A stretch of 64,000 nt of DNA, taken from contig OX335644.1 in assembly GCA_946894095.1 (NCBI GenBank), forward strand, positions 25,463,595-25,527,594, read 5' to 3'. Position numbers and translations under genes: made by a program. The stretch is from Incurvaria masculella. Taxonomy: Eukaryota > Arthropoda > Insecta > Lepidoptera > Incurvariidae. The notes below the pieces were generated by a model. It was not told where the DNA came from. It saw only the letters and a list, made by a program, of their open reading frames with translations, and did not search any database. Shown piece after piece: positions 1 to 12,300 of the stretch (position 1 is its first letter; every line of letters starts with the position of its first letter).

Positions 1-304
1 GCCGGCCGGCGGCACCGACAGCAGGAACAGCCCGTGCACCGCGATCAGCGACGGCCGCAGCGACGAGAAGAAGCTGCGAGCAGGCAGTAGGTTAGACACT
101 ATAGATAGACAGCACGGGAGCAGAGTCTGCTCGGTGCCAAGCTCTGCCCGCTCCACCTGCAGCCGCAGCTGCAGGCCGGCGCCGCGCGGCAGGTGGAAGG
201 GGAAGCGGGACGGCACGACCACGCCGCACGCGCCGGCCGGCGGCACCGACAGCAGGAACAGCCCGTGCACCGCGATCAGCGACGGCCGCAGCGACGAGAA
301 AAAG
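1..304 (-). CDS. LLTP exon 21 copies 2 (304-157) and 3 (from 73, cut by window edge)
   Basis: Two further nearly identical exon copies follow at exactly 231-bp spacing with the same acceptor. Differences are a few bases (TTC to TTT for one Phe). With the CAG|GTGGAG donor each copy is 148 bases, so two copies spliced in series would shift the frame. They can only be alternatives to each other, unless the whole 231-bp unit, which is open in this frame, is translated as 77-residue repeats. Confidence 0.5.
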
Positions 305-3300
305 CTGCGAGCAAGCAGTAGGTTAGACACTGTAGATAGACAGCACGGGAGCAGAGTCTGCTCGGTGCCAAGCTCTGCCCGCTCCACCTGCAGCCGCAGC
401 TGCAGGCCGGCGCCGCGCGGCAGGTGGAAGGGGAAGCGGGACGGCACGACCACGCCGCACGCGCCGGCCGGCGGCACCGACAGCAGGAACAGCCCGTGCA
501 CCGCGATCAGCGACGGCCGCAGCGACGAGAAGAAGCTGCGAGCAGGCAGTAGGTTAGACACTATAGATAGACAGCACGGGAGCAGAGTCTGCTCGGTGCC
601 AAGCTCTGCCCGCTCCACCTGCAGCCGTTGCTGTAGGCCAGCGTTGAGCATGTGGGGAGAGATTGATGGTTTTATAACAAAGTGGTCTTCAATCACTGTA
701 GACAAACAAATAACGGTTCCCTTTTAGATGTTATACTTACTCGTGGTTAGCTCTGTTGGAGTCCAGAAGTTTCTCCAACAGCTCCACCCCGGACATCGGC
801 CGATCGCAGTCGAAGTAAAAGCCGGAATGGTCGCCCTGAAAAATGCAACCTGTCATTAACTATACAGGTGGTTTTGATATATTCTCATGCTACAATTTTT
901 GTCAGTGAGAAGATAAGTATTTGTTGGATGAAGAAGAAAGTCTTGCGGATGAATATCGAATTGAATTTTATCAATCTCAGTTTACCCAGATCATAAATAA
1001 TCCATCCAGTCACACGATTCACCAACATCGACAACAAAACAACGCGTCTCCTTAGCTATTCAGCGGGGGAACGCTGCATCAGTATTGGGGACAATGACAA
1101 CAGTCCCAAGGGATGAATTTTTTTATATTTAATTAAGTGTATTTTATGTTTGTTACTTATGTTGTGTTTGTTTCATGAAACTGAATAAAGAGAAGTAAGA
1201 CTTAAAAAAAATAGAAAGTCTCTTCTTATCAGCCAATGGGCACAAAGAGAGTTTTTTTGATATCGAGTACAGAGAATAGCGATGATAACCTGTGCGTGAG
1301 ATTGAATACGATTTTATTTCTCGGAATAGTCTTTGACAGAGCAACCAGCATCGAAATGCAAGGTGACCATGAGCGGGGCGGGAATCGAACCCATGACCTC
1401 TGGGATGCAAACAGGCGTGCGATCGACACAACTCATGTTACAAGCAGTTCGGCAGACTGCCGAAGCTAATAGCGCCGAAAGGGAGACTTTCAGCGTATCC
1501 TCAATCCGCGTTCAAAGTCTTACCTGGTCTCCGATGAACGCGCTGGTTCGCACGGTATAGGCGCTCTGGCAGTTGGGGCAGAGATTCCTGAGGTCCTGGC
1601 CGTAGCCCGCGTCCAGGGCGACCTGAGCCCTCGCGTGGAGAGCGACGCCCCCCGTGGGGTCCTCGTTCAGCCAGGTCAGGCTGAAACGTGAACGGTGGAA
1701 TGGTCGTCTTAAGGCGCTAGGACTAGCCAACTACTCGCGCCATACAAATGCACTTTTTAACAAATGTAATAATATGTAGTGAAACGCTTCAGCAAATCCA
1801 AATAGAACTCCAGACTGATAATGGATTGTTAATATTTTTTGATTCCATCATTTATTTAAATAATAATAAAAATAAAAAAGTTGATTTTTCTCGTTAGAAA
1901 TCTGTAAGTAATTCGATTTATTGATACAAGCAAAAACAGCAAATATGTATAAACAAAAAATTCCATTTGCTTTTAGATTTCTACATTTAGTCAAAAAAGT
2001 TCGGAAATGGACACCGTTTCCGCAATGTATTTTGTATGGAAAAAGGAAACATACATTAACGAAAATAGGTTGATTCCTAGACAAGGAATCATATATTGTA
2101 AGAATGACACTTATAATCGTCAGACTTAGTTAGTTAACTTGGGGTGCCTCGTCTAACTTTGCGATTTGGCTAGTACCAGGCCCTTAAGAGAGTGTGTATG
2201 TCAAAGTAGTTGGCGCCACGGTCGTTCGAAACTATGTCATCACGACCTAAAACGATTTAGTCCAATTATTTCCAAAATCGGATTACATTGCTTCAATCAT
2301 TGGCTTCTTTGGATAACCTCAAAACATGCAGACTATTCATGAAAATAACCGACTGTTTTTCTTCGGCCCTCCCGCGAACGGAGGATTCAATAAACTCCAA
2401 AGTCATTTGCATTCACAGTCGATGTGGTGTTTGGCTGCGATACGAATCTAATATGGAAAAGAGGTCCTCATCGCAAATTCTGCACGCAGTCCCACAAGTG
2501 ATTCGACAACGTAGTTTATTACGATGCGTTCTCGCGAGACTTGTCGATACTCGGTCGTGGAATGACTAAGCAGCAGGTCTATTTTTTCTACGGAAAACCT
2601 TTATTGATCAAAAAAACTACGCTCCGGAATATTTTCGTCAAGAAAATCGCTTTGAAAACCGCTACAAAAGCGGTTTTCTAGACTCCGGATTGCTGATTCC
2701 TGATTACTGAATGCCAGGAATAGACCTGCTGTTCGCACGCACTTAGAAGTTATTATTGGTCTGCCTATCCCACACTCGTTCTTCAGGGAGCGGCGCCGTA
2801 GCCACTTTTGCATACAATGTTGTAGCGCCAGCGTTCCAGTTCACTTATGAATTGAGTAACGCGCACTCGAGTTCCAAAGACACTTAACCCCTTGGCTGTG
2901 TCCGGCACATACGTCGTGCCACCTACGAAAATTCCCTTGACTGTGTCTGGCACGACATATGTGCCGGCTACCAATCCTTAGAGTTTTAATTATGGACGCG
3001 TTCTGTGGAGATTTTCTGTGCGTGCTGTCGCATTTTTATATGGCTATACTGAACAGACCTACACTCTGGAAGCATCAGATTGACTTCCCCCATAGACTTT
3101 TTACGATTGCAAGCCATTACATTGCAAGTTGCATTGAGCGCGCGCCATTTGTTTTGTCGTGTAGTGAAAATACAAGTTTTTTAGTGCAAGATGGAATGAA
3201 AGCGGCAAGTGTTATATACCATTAGAAGCGCATTCTCACCGTGAATTCGATTGCGGTGTTTGTTTGATAAACATCATACATTTTTTTGGGAAAAAACTCG

Positions 3301-6300
3301 TCTGATTTGCTTACCCACGCCTGACGCCATTTTAGACAGATTAATGTACACGCATCCTAGATAGTTTTATTGTAGAACGTCATCTAATCTTATTTTTGAT
3401 CATTGCTAAACGATTTACCACGAATTTCAAAAGTTTTTCAACAAAATAAGAAAGCCGAATTTCGGTAACTAAACTTGTTGAGCCAATTTGAACTCTATTG
3501 TGTTTGGAGGCCATATGTCATAAAGCTTATATTCGATTGTGAAATGAAATCGGATGTCGCGTCAAATCGCTGTACTGAGTGGAAAAAAAGGAAAAGACGT
3601 AAAACATTGCGAATATTGATTTTTTGTGTTTTGTTTTAGACGACTTTGAAAGTGTTTGGGCTTTGATTTATAGGCTTTCGGGGTTATGGATTTCAAATAT
3701 AATGTCTGTTTTGAAATCAAACGTCACATTTCAAAAACAAGAAAGGCCGCCACACCTATGTTTAGTTGCATCGTCATGGTACTCGTTTTATAGGTTTTCG
3801 GGGGTGTCTATTTCAAATATGATATCTGTTTTGAGATCAAATGTCACATTTCAAAAACAAAATGGCCGCCATACCTATGTTGAGTTGCATCGTCATGGTA
3901 CTCGTGTTAAATGTTTTCGGGGGTGTCGATTTCAAATATGATGTCTGTTTTGAGAGATTTCAAAAACAAAATGGCCGCCACACCTAAGTTCAGTTGCATC
4001 GTCATGGTACTCGTGTTATAGGTTTTCGAGGGTGTCAATTTGAATGATGTCTGATTTGAGATCAAACGTGACATTTAAAAAACAAAATGGCCACCACGCA
4101 AAACTTCAGTTGCACGTCATGGTACTCGTTTTTTTAGATTTTTGGGGGGTCGATTGCTAAATATAATGTTTTTATTTAGATCAAACGTGACATTTCAAAA
4201 ACTAAATGGCCGCCACACCTAAGTCCAATTGCATCGTGATGGTACTCGTGTTATAGGTTTTCGGGTGTATCTATTTCAAATATGATATCTGTTATGAGAT
4301 CAAATGTCACATTTCAAACACAAAATGGCCGCCACAACTATGTTTAGTTGCATCGTCATGGTACTCAAGTTATATGTTTTTGGGGGGTGTCCATTTCAAA
4401 CATGATGTCTGTTTTGAGATAAAACGTGACATTTCAAAAACAAAATCGCCGCCACACCTAAGTTTAGTGACATCATGATGGTACTCGTGTTATAGGTTTG
4501 CAGGGGTGTCGATTTCAAATGTGATGTCTGTTTTTCGGTAAAACGTGAGATTTCAAAAACAAAATGGCCGCCACACCTAAGTTCAGTTGCATCGTCATGG
4601 TACTCGTGTTATAGGTTTTCGGGGGTGTCTATTTCAAGTATGATATCTGTTATGAGATCAAATGTCACATTTCAAACACAAAATGGCCGCCACACCTATG
4701 TTTAGTTGCATCGTCATGGTACTCAAGTTATATGTTTTCGGGGGTGTCCATTTCAGATATGATGTCTGTTTTGAGATAAAGCGTGACATTTCAAAAACAA
4801 AATGGCCGCCACACCTAAGTTCAGTGACATCATGATGGTACTCGTGTTATAGGTTTTCAGGGGTCTTGATTTCAAATGTGATGTCTGTTTTAAGGTAAAC
4901 GTGACATTTTAAAAACAAAATTGCCGCCACACCTAAGTTCAGTTGCTACGTCGTGGTACTGGTGTTATCGTTTTTCGGAGGTGTCGATTTCGAATATATG
5001 ATGTCAGGGCGGTTCCCTGAGGCCGAATCTGGATAATCTGCCCCTCTTCGGGAACACGCCTGGGGTTTATGTGCGGCAACTCCAAGATGAGACGATGAAT
5101 CGAATTACGTAAGTTTTATTGCATGTCTCACATTAATCCTATTCCCTGTGCATTGTGCTACCGACTTTTCTGCAAGGAGTTCAAGATCAAGCTTGAGGAG
5201 TTAATCAGTTCAAGTAACTTCTTCGCCATTTTGGCTAATGGTACTATTGTAATTCATATAACCTGTTCATGTAATTTCTTTGGCAATTTTAACTAAATGC
5301 TACTATTGTAACATTCAGTAGCATTATTTCATAAGTTATATTGTAATAAGCTTAGATTAAGAATAAAAAACTCCACCCAGCGCAGTTTCTTTGTAGCTTT
5401 TCATTTGTATGGTATATTAGAAGCTACGGATTTTGATAGATTGATGAAGAACATTCCTGGTCATCATCAGACCCTGAATGTTCGGCATGAGGTTAATGCC
5501 AATCCAGTTTCAGCTTACCACCCAAACCCGAAGCATGTAGCTAGCGCCGTTGCTGAGTACCAGCAAGAACATTCCTGGTCATCATCAGACCCTGAATATT
5601 TGGCATGAGGTCAATGCCAATCAGGTTTCAGCTTATTACCTAAACCCGAAGCTCGTAACTAGCGCCGTTGCCGAGTACCAGCAAGAACATTCCTGGTCAT
5701 CATCAGACCCTGAATATTTTGCATGAGGTCAATGCCAATCAAGTTTCAGCTTGTAACCCAAACCCGAAGCTCGTAGCTATCGCCGTTGTTCAGGGCGAGC
5801 AAGAACATTCCTGGTCATCATTAGACCCTGAATGTTCAGCATAAGGTTAATGCCAATCAGGTTTCAGCTTTCAAACCAAACCCGAAGCTTGTAGCTAGCG
5901 CCGTTACTAAGTACCAGCAAGAACATTCCTGGTCATCATCAGACCCTGAATATTTGGCATGAGGTTAATGCCAATCATGTTTCAGCTTGCAAACCAAACC
6001 CGAAGCTTGTAGTTACCGCCGTTCCTGAGTTTCAGCAAGAACATTCCTGGTCATCATCAGACCCTCGGGGATGGATGGATGGTGTGTTGGGCTAATATCA
6101 TCATCAGGTATTAGGCATTCATGTCGTTACAAGAAAAAAATTTTTTTTTTCTACTCACTGTTTGTGCCGACAGTACTTTCTGTGAAGGCGCACGGATGCC
6201 TGTTTTGGTCACTCTGAGTGCCTGTGTGTTTTTTCAAATAACTCTATAATTATACTCCCTACCCTAAATGTGAATATAAAAAATAAAAGAGGAATTATGT

Positions 6301-9300
6301 GTTCATGTACTTAGCGAGTTTGAATGAAGTTTATACCTACAGTGGAAGTGCAGTAGCTTTGATAACATTTTATAAGCCAATTTTTTGTCGAATTTTCTGT
6401 TTTAACTTTGTACTTTTGGTCATATATAACGATTTTATTAAAAAGGTTTTTACACCAATGGATACTACATTTAGCGCGCTTTATATTGGCATTTAAATTG
6501 TTACGATATTTTATAAAAAATCATCTAAACTCTTGTGTTTTCCAAACCCTTCGCGGCTGCGCGAAAACAACATAAATACGCTGCACCCGTAGCGCCCGTT
6601 TTTCCCGCGCCCTTACACAGAGGACGGGTTAAGAACATCAAGAAAGACACTTAAGCGCAACCAAAATGTTCATGTTGCGCGAGCCCCTAGTTCGTTTTCT
6701 CACCTAAATTGGCGTTAACGCTAAACCGATAGACTAGCGTTTTAAAATGTATGGAGAATTGAAGAGCGCGCGCAGTGGGCATAAAGAGAACTAAAAATTT
6801 GCGTGTCTAAGTTTGATTTGAAAACTTACTTTTTAAGCCGTAAGTCCGTGTTTTCCTACAAATTGGCAGTCTTAGTTTGATTTTGACGGCTCGAAGAAGT
6901 AAAACCACAGAATGAGTAACAAAAACTTGTATTGGGTTTGCCGTTTTAACGTAACTTCGAATTCTGTAAACGCCAAATCAGAATGGTCAGTGTGAGTTCT
7001 CAACTAAATTGGCGTTTACGGCAAACCGATCGACTGGCGTTTTCCGTAAAAACGTCAAACTCCATACAATTTCTTACTAGATGTTCTGTGGTTTTAATTC
7101 TTCAAGGTGTCAAAGTCAAACTCGGACTTCCGATTTGTATGAAAACGCGGAGTCGGCGTAAACGGCAACGTCGACGTATTTAAGGAAACGTTTAGTAAGC
7201 TGTCAAATCAAACTCGTACTAGCAAATGTTAGTTCGATTAACGTTCACTGCGCGCGCTCTTCTATTTCTCCATACATTGGAAAACGCCAGTCGATCGTTT
7301 TGCCGTAAACGCCTATTTAGGTAACAACTGGGACTACAGGCTCAGGTGACAAGTCGGACGAGAGGCTCAGTTCAACGTTTTGGGTTACTCCCGCCCTTCC
7401 GTGCTCGCTGATTATCGAGGATTCTATCTAGGTGACTAGTTCTTTTTTTTTTAAGTGACTGGACATGGATGGCTAATACCACAAGTTCTGTCATGGTATT
7501 AGCCCAACACACCACATGGGAACTAAGTGCGATGCCAGGACCTTCCTTATATCGCACGGCTACATTGAACTGGATGGAAAACACGGACAATTTTCATTGC
7601 CGCTTCGACCATCGTTCATCCAATGCGATGGTACCAACCCGGGCGGGATTGACCCTACCACCTAGTAAGTAAGAAAGGGGACCTACAGTTTAACGTGGAA
7701 TCCGAACCACGGCCAGCCTCTCTCAACGGTCGAATGGTCACCCATCCAAGACCAGACCGGACCCAGCGTCGCTTAACTTCGGAGAGCGATCGCCGAAGTG
7801 TCGCGCCACTGGGCCACTGAGGCTGACCAAAGTGCGAAAGCAGGGACCCGGGGGACTTACAGCAAGGCCTTCTCGACCAGGGACAGGCTGACGTCGAACT
7901 TGAGCGGGAGGTGAGCCACAAGCGACTGTTCGATCCTCGCGGAATGCTCGGAGCCGAGGACAGGTCCGTAGCTCGACAGTGTGGTCAGGGCAGTGCCGTG
8001 GTACCTGAAAGTATAATGAGAATATGTTTTGAGCGGCTCGTAGCCTAGTGGCGCGGGGACTGGACTAGCGTACCAGAGGCCTGGGTTCAATTCCGACTTG
8101 CACCACTGTCTTTCTCTTTCCGAGTTTGATACGTGCATTTCGTCACGATGGCGAGCTGCTCCATGGTTCGGAACCCATGTAAAACTGTAGGTCCCCTTCC
8201 CCTACTAGGTGGTAGGGTTTAAGCCCGCCCGGGTTGGTGCCATCGCATTAGATGAAAAGATGGCCGAAGCGGCAATGAATAGTTGTCCGTGTTTTCCATC
8301 CAGTTCAATGTAGCCGTGCTCATAAAGGGAAGGTCCTGGCATGGCACCTAATTCCTTCGGGAATGTGGTGTATTGGGCTAATACCATAACGGTAGTTGTG
8401 TGGTATTACCCATCCATGTCCAGTCACTTAAAAAAAAAGGGAATTTGTGGATTGATGATCGAGCTATCAAGTAAAGATAAAACTGTAATTATCTGGTGCT
8501 TTGGTTTCTCATATTATGCAAATAATCAAGCATATTAAATCTTAGATTAAATTCGTAAAAAATGATGAACAAAGAATACGAGCGTCCAATATATATCGTT
8601 TACCATTAAAATCGTGTTAAAATCGCGATTTAGCTGTAGTTCATTTAAATTTGGATATAAAGAAAATGTACCTCAGCTACAAAAAGACTCGTCTAGTAAT
8701 ATCAATGATATATCATTTGGAACTATGCACCTGTATAGTTGAATTTGCCAGATAATGTTGACTACAAACGTTTTAGTAACCGTTGCCAGTCTTCAGCTAT
8801 CCTTTTTTTACCCGATTTTCGGGGTTTCGGTGACACGTTTTTGGTTTCATTGAAAAATATATTTTTTTAGTATATCTAGACCGTTGGTGTATTTTGAATT
8901 TTTTGAAACATAAAAATAAGTTTTATGTAATTACTATTTTTTAATAATCAAATCGACTGTTACTTCTTTGCTAATGGCAAAGAAGTATTGAATGTAAGAT
9001 TCAATGAGCGACCTGAAGTGCACGTCGGTCTTCCTCATGAGAACGTCGGCCGTGGAAGGAGATGTCATGGTGCCGCGAACCGTGAAGAAAGTGGACCACG
9101 TGTTCTGTAGTGTCACTGGAGTTCCTGTCAGTACAATACATTCTAAATCAATTCTCTTCTAAATAAACCAATTAGGGGAAAGATGGATATTCGTCTAGCT
9201 CGGTGGGTATATTTAGCTTAGTCTGCAATATATGCTGAACTAGCTCGATTGGTAATCTATTTTAGTCTGCAATTGATACTGATCCATCTCAATGGGTATA

Positions 9301-12300
9301 TTTATCTTAGCCTGAAATTGATACTAAGCTAGCTCGATTGGTAGATCTAGTTCACTATGCAATGGTTACTGTCCTAGCTCGATGGATATATTTAGGTCAG
9401 TCCGCAAGGGGTGCTGACCTAGCTCGATGGCTATATTTAGCTAAGCCAGAAATTGATACTGACCTGGCTCGGTGGGTAGATTTAGCTCAGTCTGCAATGG
9501 ATACTGACCTAACTCGGTGGGTAGATTTAGCTCAGTCTGCAATGGATACTGACCTAACTCGGTGGGTAGATTTAGCTCAGTCTGCAATGGATACTGACCT
9601 AACTCGGTGGGTAGATTTAGCTCAGTCTGCAATGGATACTGACCTAACTCGGTGGGTAGATTTAGCTCAGTCTGCAATGGATACTGACCTAACTCGGTGG
9701 GTAGATTTAGCTCAGTCTGCAATGGATACTGACCAAACGCGGTGGGTAGATTTAGCTCAGTCTGCAATGGATACTGACCTAACTCGGTGGGTAGATTTAG
9801 CTCAGTCTGCAATGGATACTGACCTAACGCGGTGGGTAGATTTAGCTCAGTCTGCAATGGATACTGACCTAACTCGGTGGGTAGATTTAGCTCAGTCTGC
9901 AATGGATACTGACCTAACTCGGTGGGTAGATTTAGCTCAGTCTGCAATGGATACTGACCTAACTCGGTGGGTAGATTTAGCTCAGTCTGCAATGGATACT
10001 GACCTAACTCGGTGGGTAGATTTAGCTCAGTCTGCAATGGATACTGACCAAACTCGGTGGGTAGATTTAGCTCAGTCTGCAATGGATACTGACCTAACGC
10101 GGTGGGTAGATTTAGCTCAGTCTGCAATGGATACTGACCTAACTCGGTGGGTAGATTTAGCTCAGTCTGCAATGGATACTGACCTAACGCGGTGGGTAGA
10201 TTTAGCTCAGTCTGCAATGGATACTGACCTAACTCGGTGGGTAGATTTAGCTCAGTCTGCAATGGATACTGACCTAACTCGGTGGGTAGATTTAGCTCAG
10301 TCTGCAATGGATACTGACCTAACTCGGTGGGTAGATTTAGCTCAGTCTGCAATGGATACTGACCTAACTCGGTGGGTAGATTTAGCTCAGTCTGCAATGG
10401 ATACTGACCTAACGCGGTGGGTAGATTTAGCTCAGTCTGCAATGGATACTGACCTAACTCGGTGGGTAGATTTAGCTCAGTCTGCAATGGATACTGACCT
10501 AACGCGGTGGGTAGATTTAGCTCAGTCTGCAATGGATACTGACCTAACTCGGTGGGTAGATTTAGCTCAGTCTGCAATGGATACTGACCTAACTCGGTGG
10601 GTAGATTTAGCTCACTCTGCAATGGATACTGACCTAACTCGGTGGGTAGATTTAGCTCAGTCTGCAATGGATACTGAATAAGCTGCTGATTCACGTGGCT
10701 CTCGCTCAAGAGAAACTCCTTTATGGTCTCCACCACTGGAAGTAAAATATCACTAACATTATTTCGTACCTACACAGTCGTCGGAAAGAATTTCTAAGCA
10801 AAATACGATGCTTTTTAGAGAGTACCAATATTTTTTTTACAGAATTTAAAAGTATGGATGTATATGTACTTTTTCGTGCTAACCAGGTACGTCGCTTATT
10901 CCGAGGAATGTGATATGTATATAGTTATAATCGACCGGGAAGCAAGGACACAGTAATTAAAGAAAGAGCCCAGTAAAATGAACTACTTTACGAATCTCAT
11001 GCAAGAGTGGACCCGAACCAGCAAAGCATACCATTCGCGGGAATTGCGTCTTCCAATCTCGCCACCTGCTGTATACCCAAAATTTTTAATTATCCTACAG
11101 TCCCTCCTCCCTTTATCAATGCCTCCTGTTAACACAGTGTATATGATTACAACTACATACATTTATTTAATGCTTCATCTGCGTTGTGGACATTAACTGC
11201 AAAGATTGAAAATTCAAACATAACTATTGCCGTCGTCACTAAAATCGTTTTTGTCATCAGACGCTGGAGTCAGTCCTAGGTTGACTTAAGTTAATATATT
11301 TTTTCGTACTAAACACGTACGTCCAAACGCCAGCCACGTATCAATTCAAATAATCATAAAATAATCCTATCCTATATTTACTCACTGTCGCTTCCAGTCC
11401 ATTTATCAAAAGTCGTTTGATTGAGGTGTGTAGCATAAACCGTCTTTCCCTGGTTGTTCACTATAACTTCGATGTGAACCTGGAAACACAGGAAAGTTGT
11501 AGTATAACTACACAACTGGAACCACGTCAATATTATCATAACTATAATGTTTAAGTAATAAAATTATAAATGCACGCCACTAAGGAGAAAACAACTGAAC
11601 ATCTATTGGTCCTTACCTTCTGTAATGCTCAGGTCTTATAAGCCCAATACACTACATAGGAACTAGATTGTATTGCAAGACCTACCTTATAATGCATGAC
11701 CAGTAGGTAAGTAAGGAAGGGGACCTACAGTTTTACGTGATTTACGAACCACAGCTATATATCGGTACTCATACACAAACCGATCGCGCTTCCCAGGCTA
11801 TAGTGCTGGTATCCACAGGGTAAAGAATTAAACTAAGGCAACGATAAAACAAACAATTTATGCTGGACTCGAACCAGCAAACAAATATTTCGAAACCACC
11901 TACTCTATGACCCATAACTGAGAATTTCCCTCAGCAGCAGTTATTGATCTGAATCAAGCATTTCCTCACCTTTTCCGGCGTTCTGGTCTCCACCTTCATC
12001 CTCTTCAGCAAGTCCGCGAGGGTCTCCATGTGGACCTCCTCCGAGTTGAGGGCAACAAGTTTGCTGAGGAAATTTCCTGTCACGCCTTCCGCCTTTACCA
12101 TCACCTGCGTTGTGGGTAACAATAACATGTGGTTATCTCCAAGTGTGAAATCGACCAAACGACAGAAATATGTACATTGGTTCCAGAAATCATCGATTAG
12201 GATCAATCACTAAATCCTCTTCTATAAGCTAAGCATCATTTCATTGAATCGATTTTAGTTTCTTCCCTTTTAGACAATGAAGAAGTTAGGCACATTTGAA

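Larger units (their letters stand above)
1..640. repeat. 231-bp tandem repeat spanning an LLTP exon, about 2.7 copies
   Basis: The segment starting ggcaccgacagcagg recurs at 11, 242 and 473. Identity is very high until about 626, where the third copy diverges. The unit is 77 codons long and holds a complete exon, donor and acceptor. Open frames on the plus strand here are antisense shadows. Confidence 0.95.

Noticed and set aside
134..727. Plus-strand 197-codon Ser/Arg-rich frame
   Set aside because: Antisense shadow of the tandem LLTP exon 21 copies.
5440..6065. CRISPR-like array
   Set aside because: Whole 118-bp units are conserved with no repeat/spacer contrast, and the DNA is eukaryotic.
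8030..8110. tRNA gene (box A and box B)
   Set aside because: Part of a repeated SINE; no complete cloverleaf. The same holds for copies at 28620, 40324, 45328 and 47205. A tRNA-like box B near 1380-1400 is also repeat-like.
8964..9124. Longer form of LLTP exon 17 ending at 8964 (GTAACA donor)
   Set aside because: It ends in phase 0 and cannot join exon 18 in frame; the donor at 9012 can.
9338..10681. Plus-strand 447-codon frame of 15-residue repeats
   Set aside because: It is the antisense of a 45-bp tandem array whose minus strand is part of a real exon; the plus frame has no independent gene signals.
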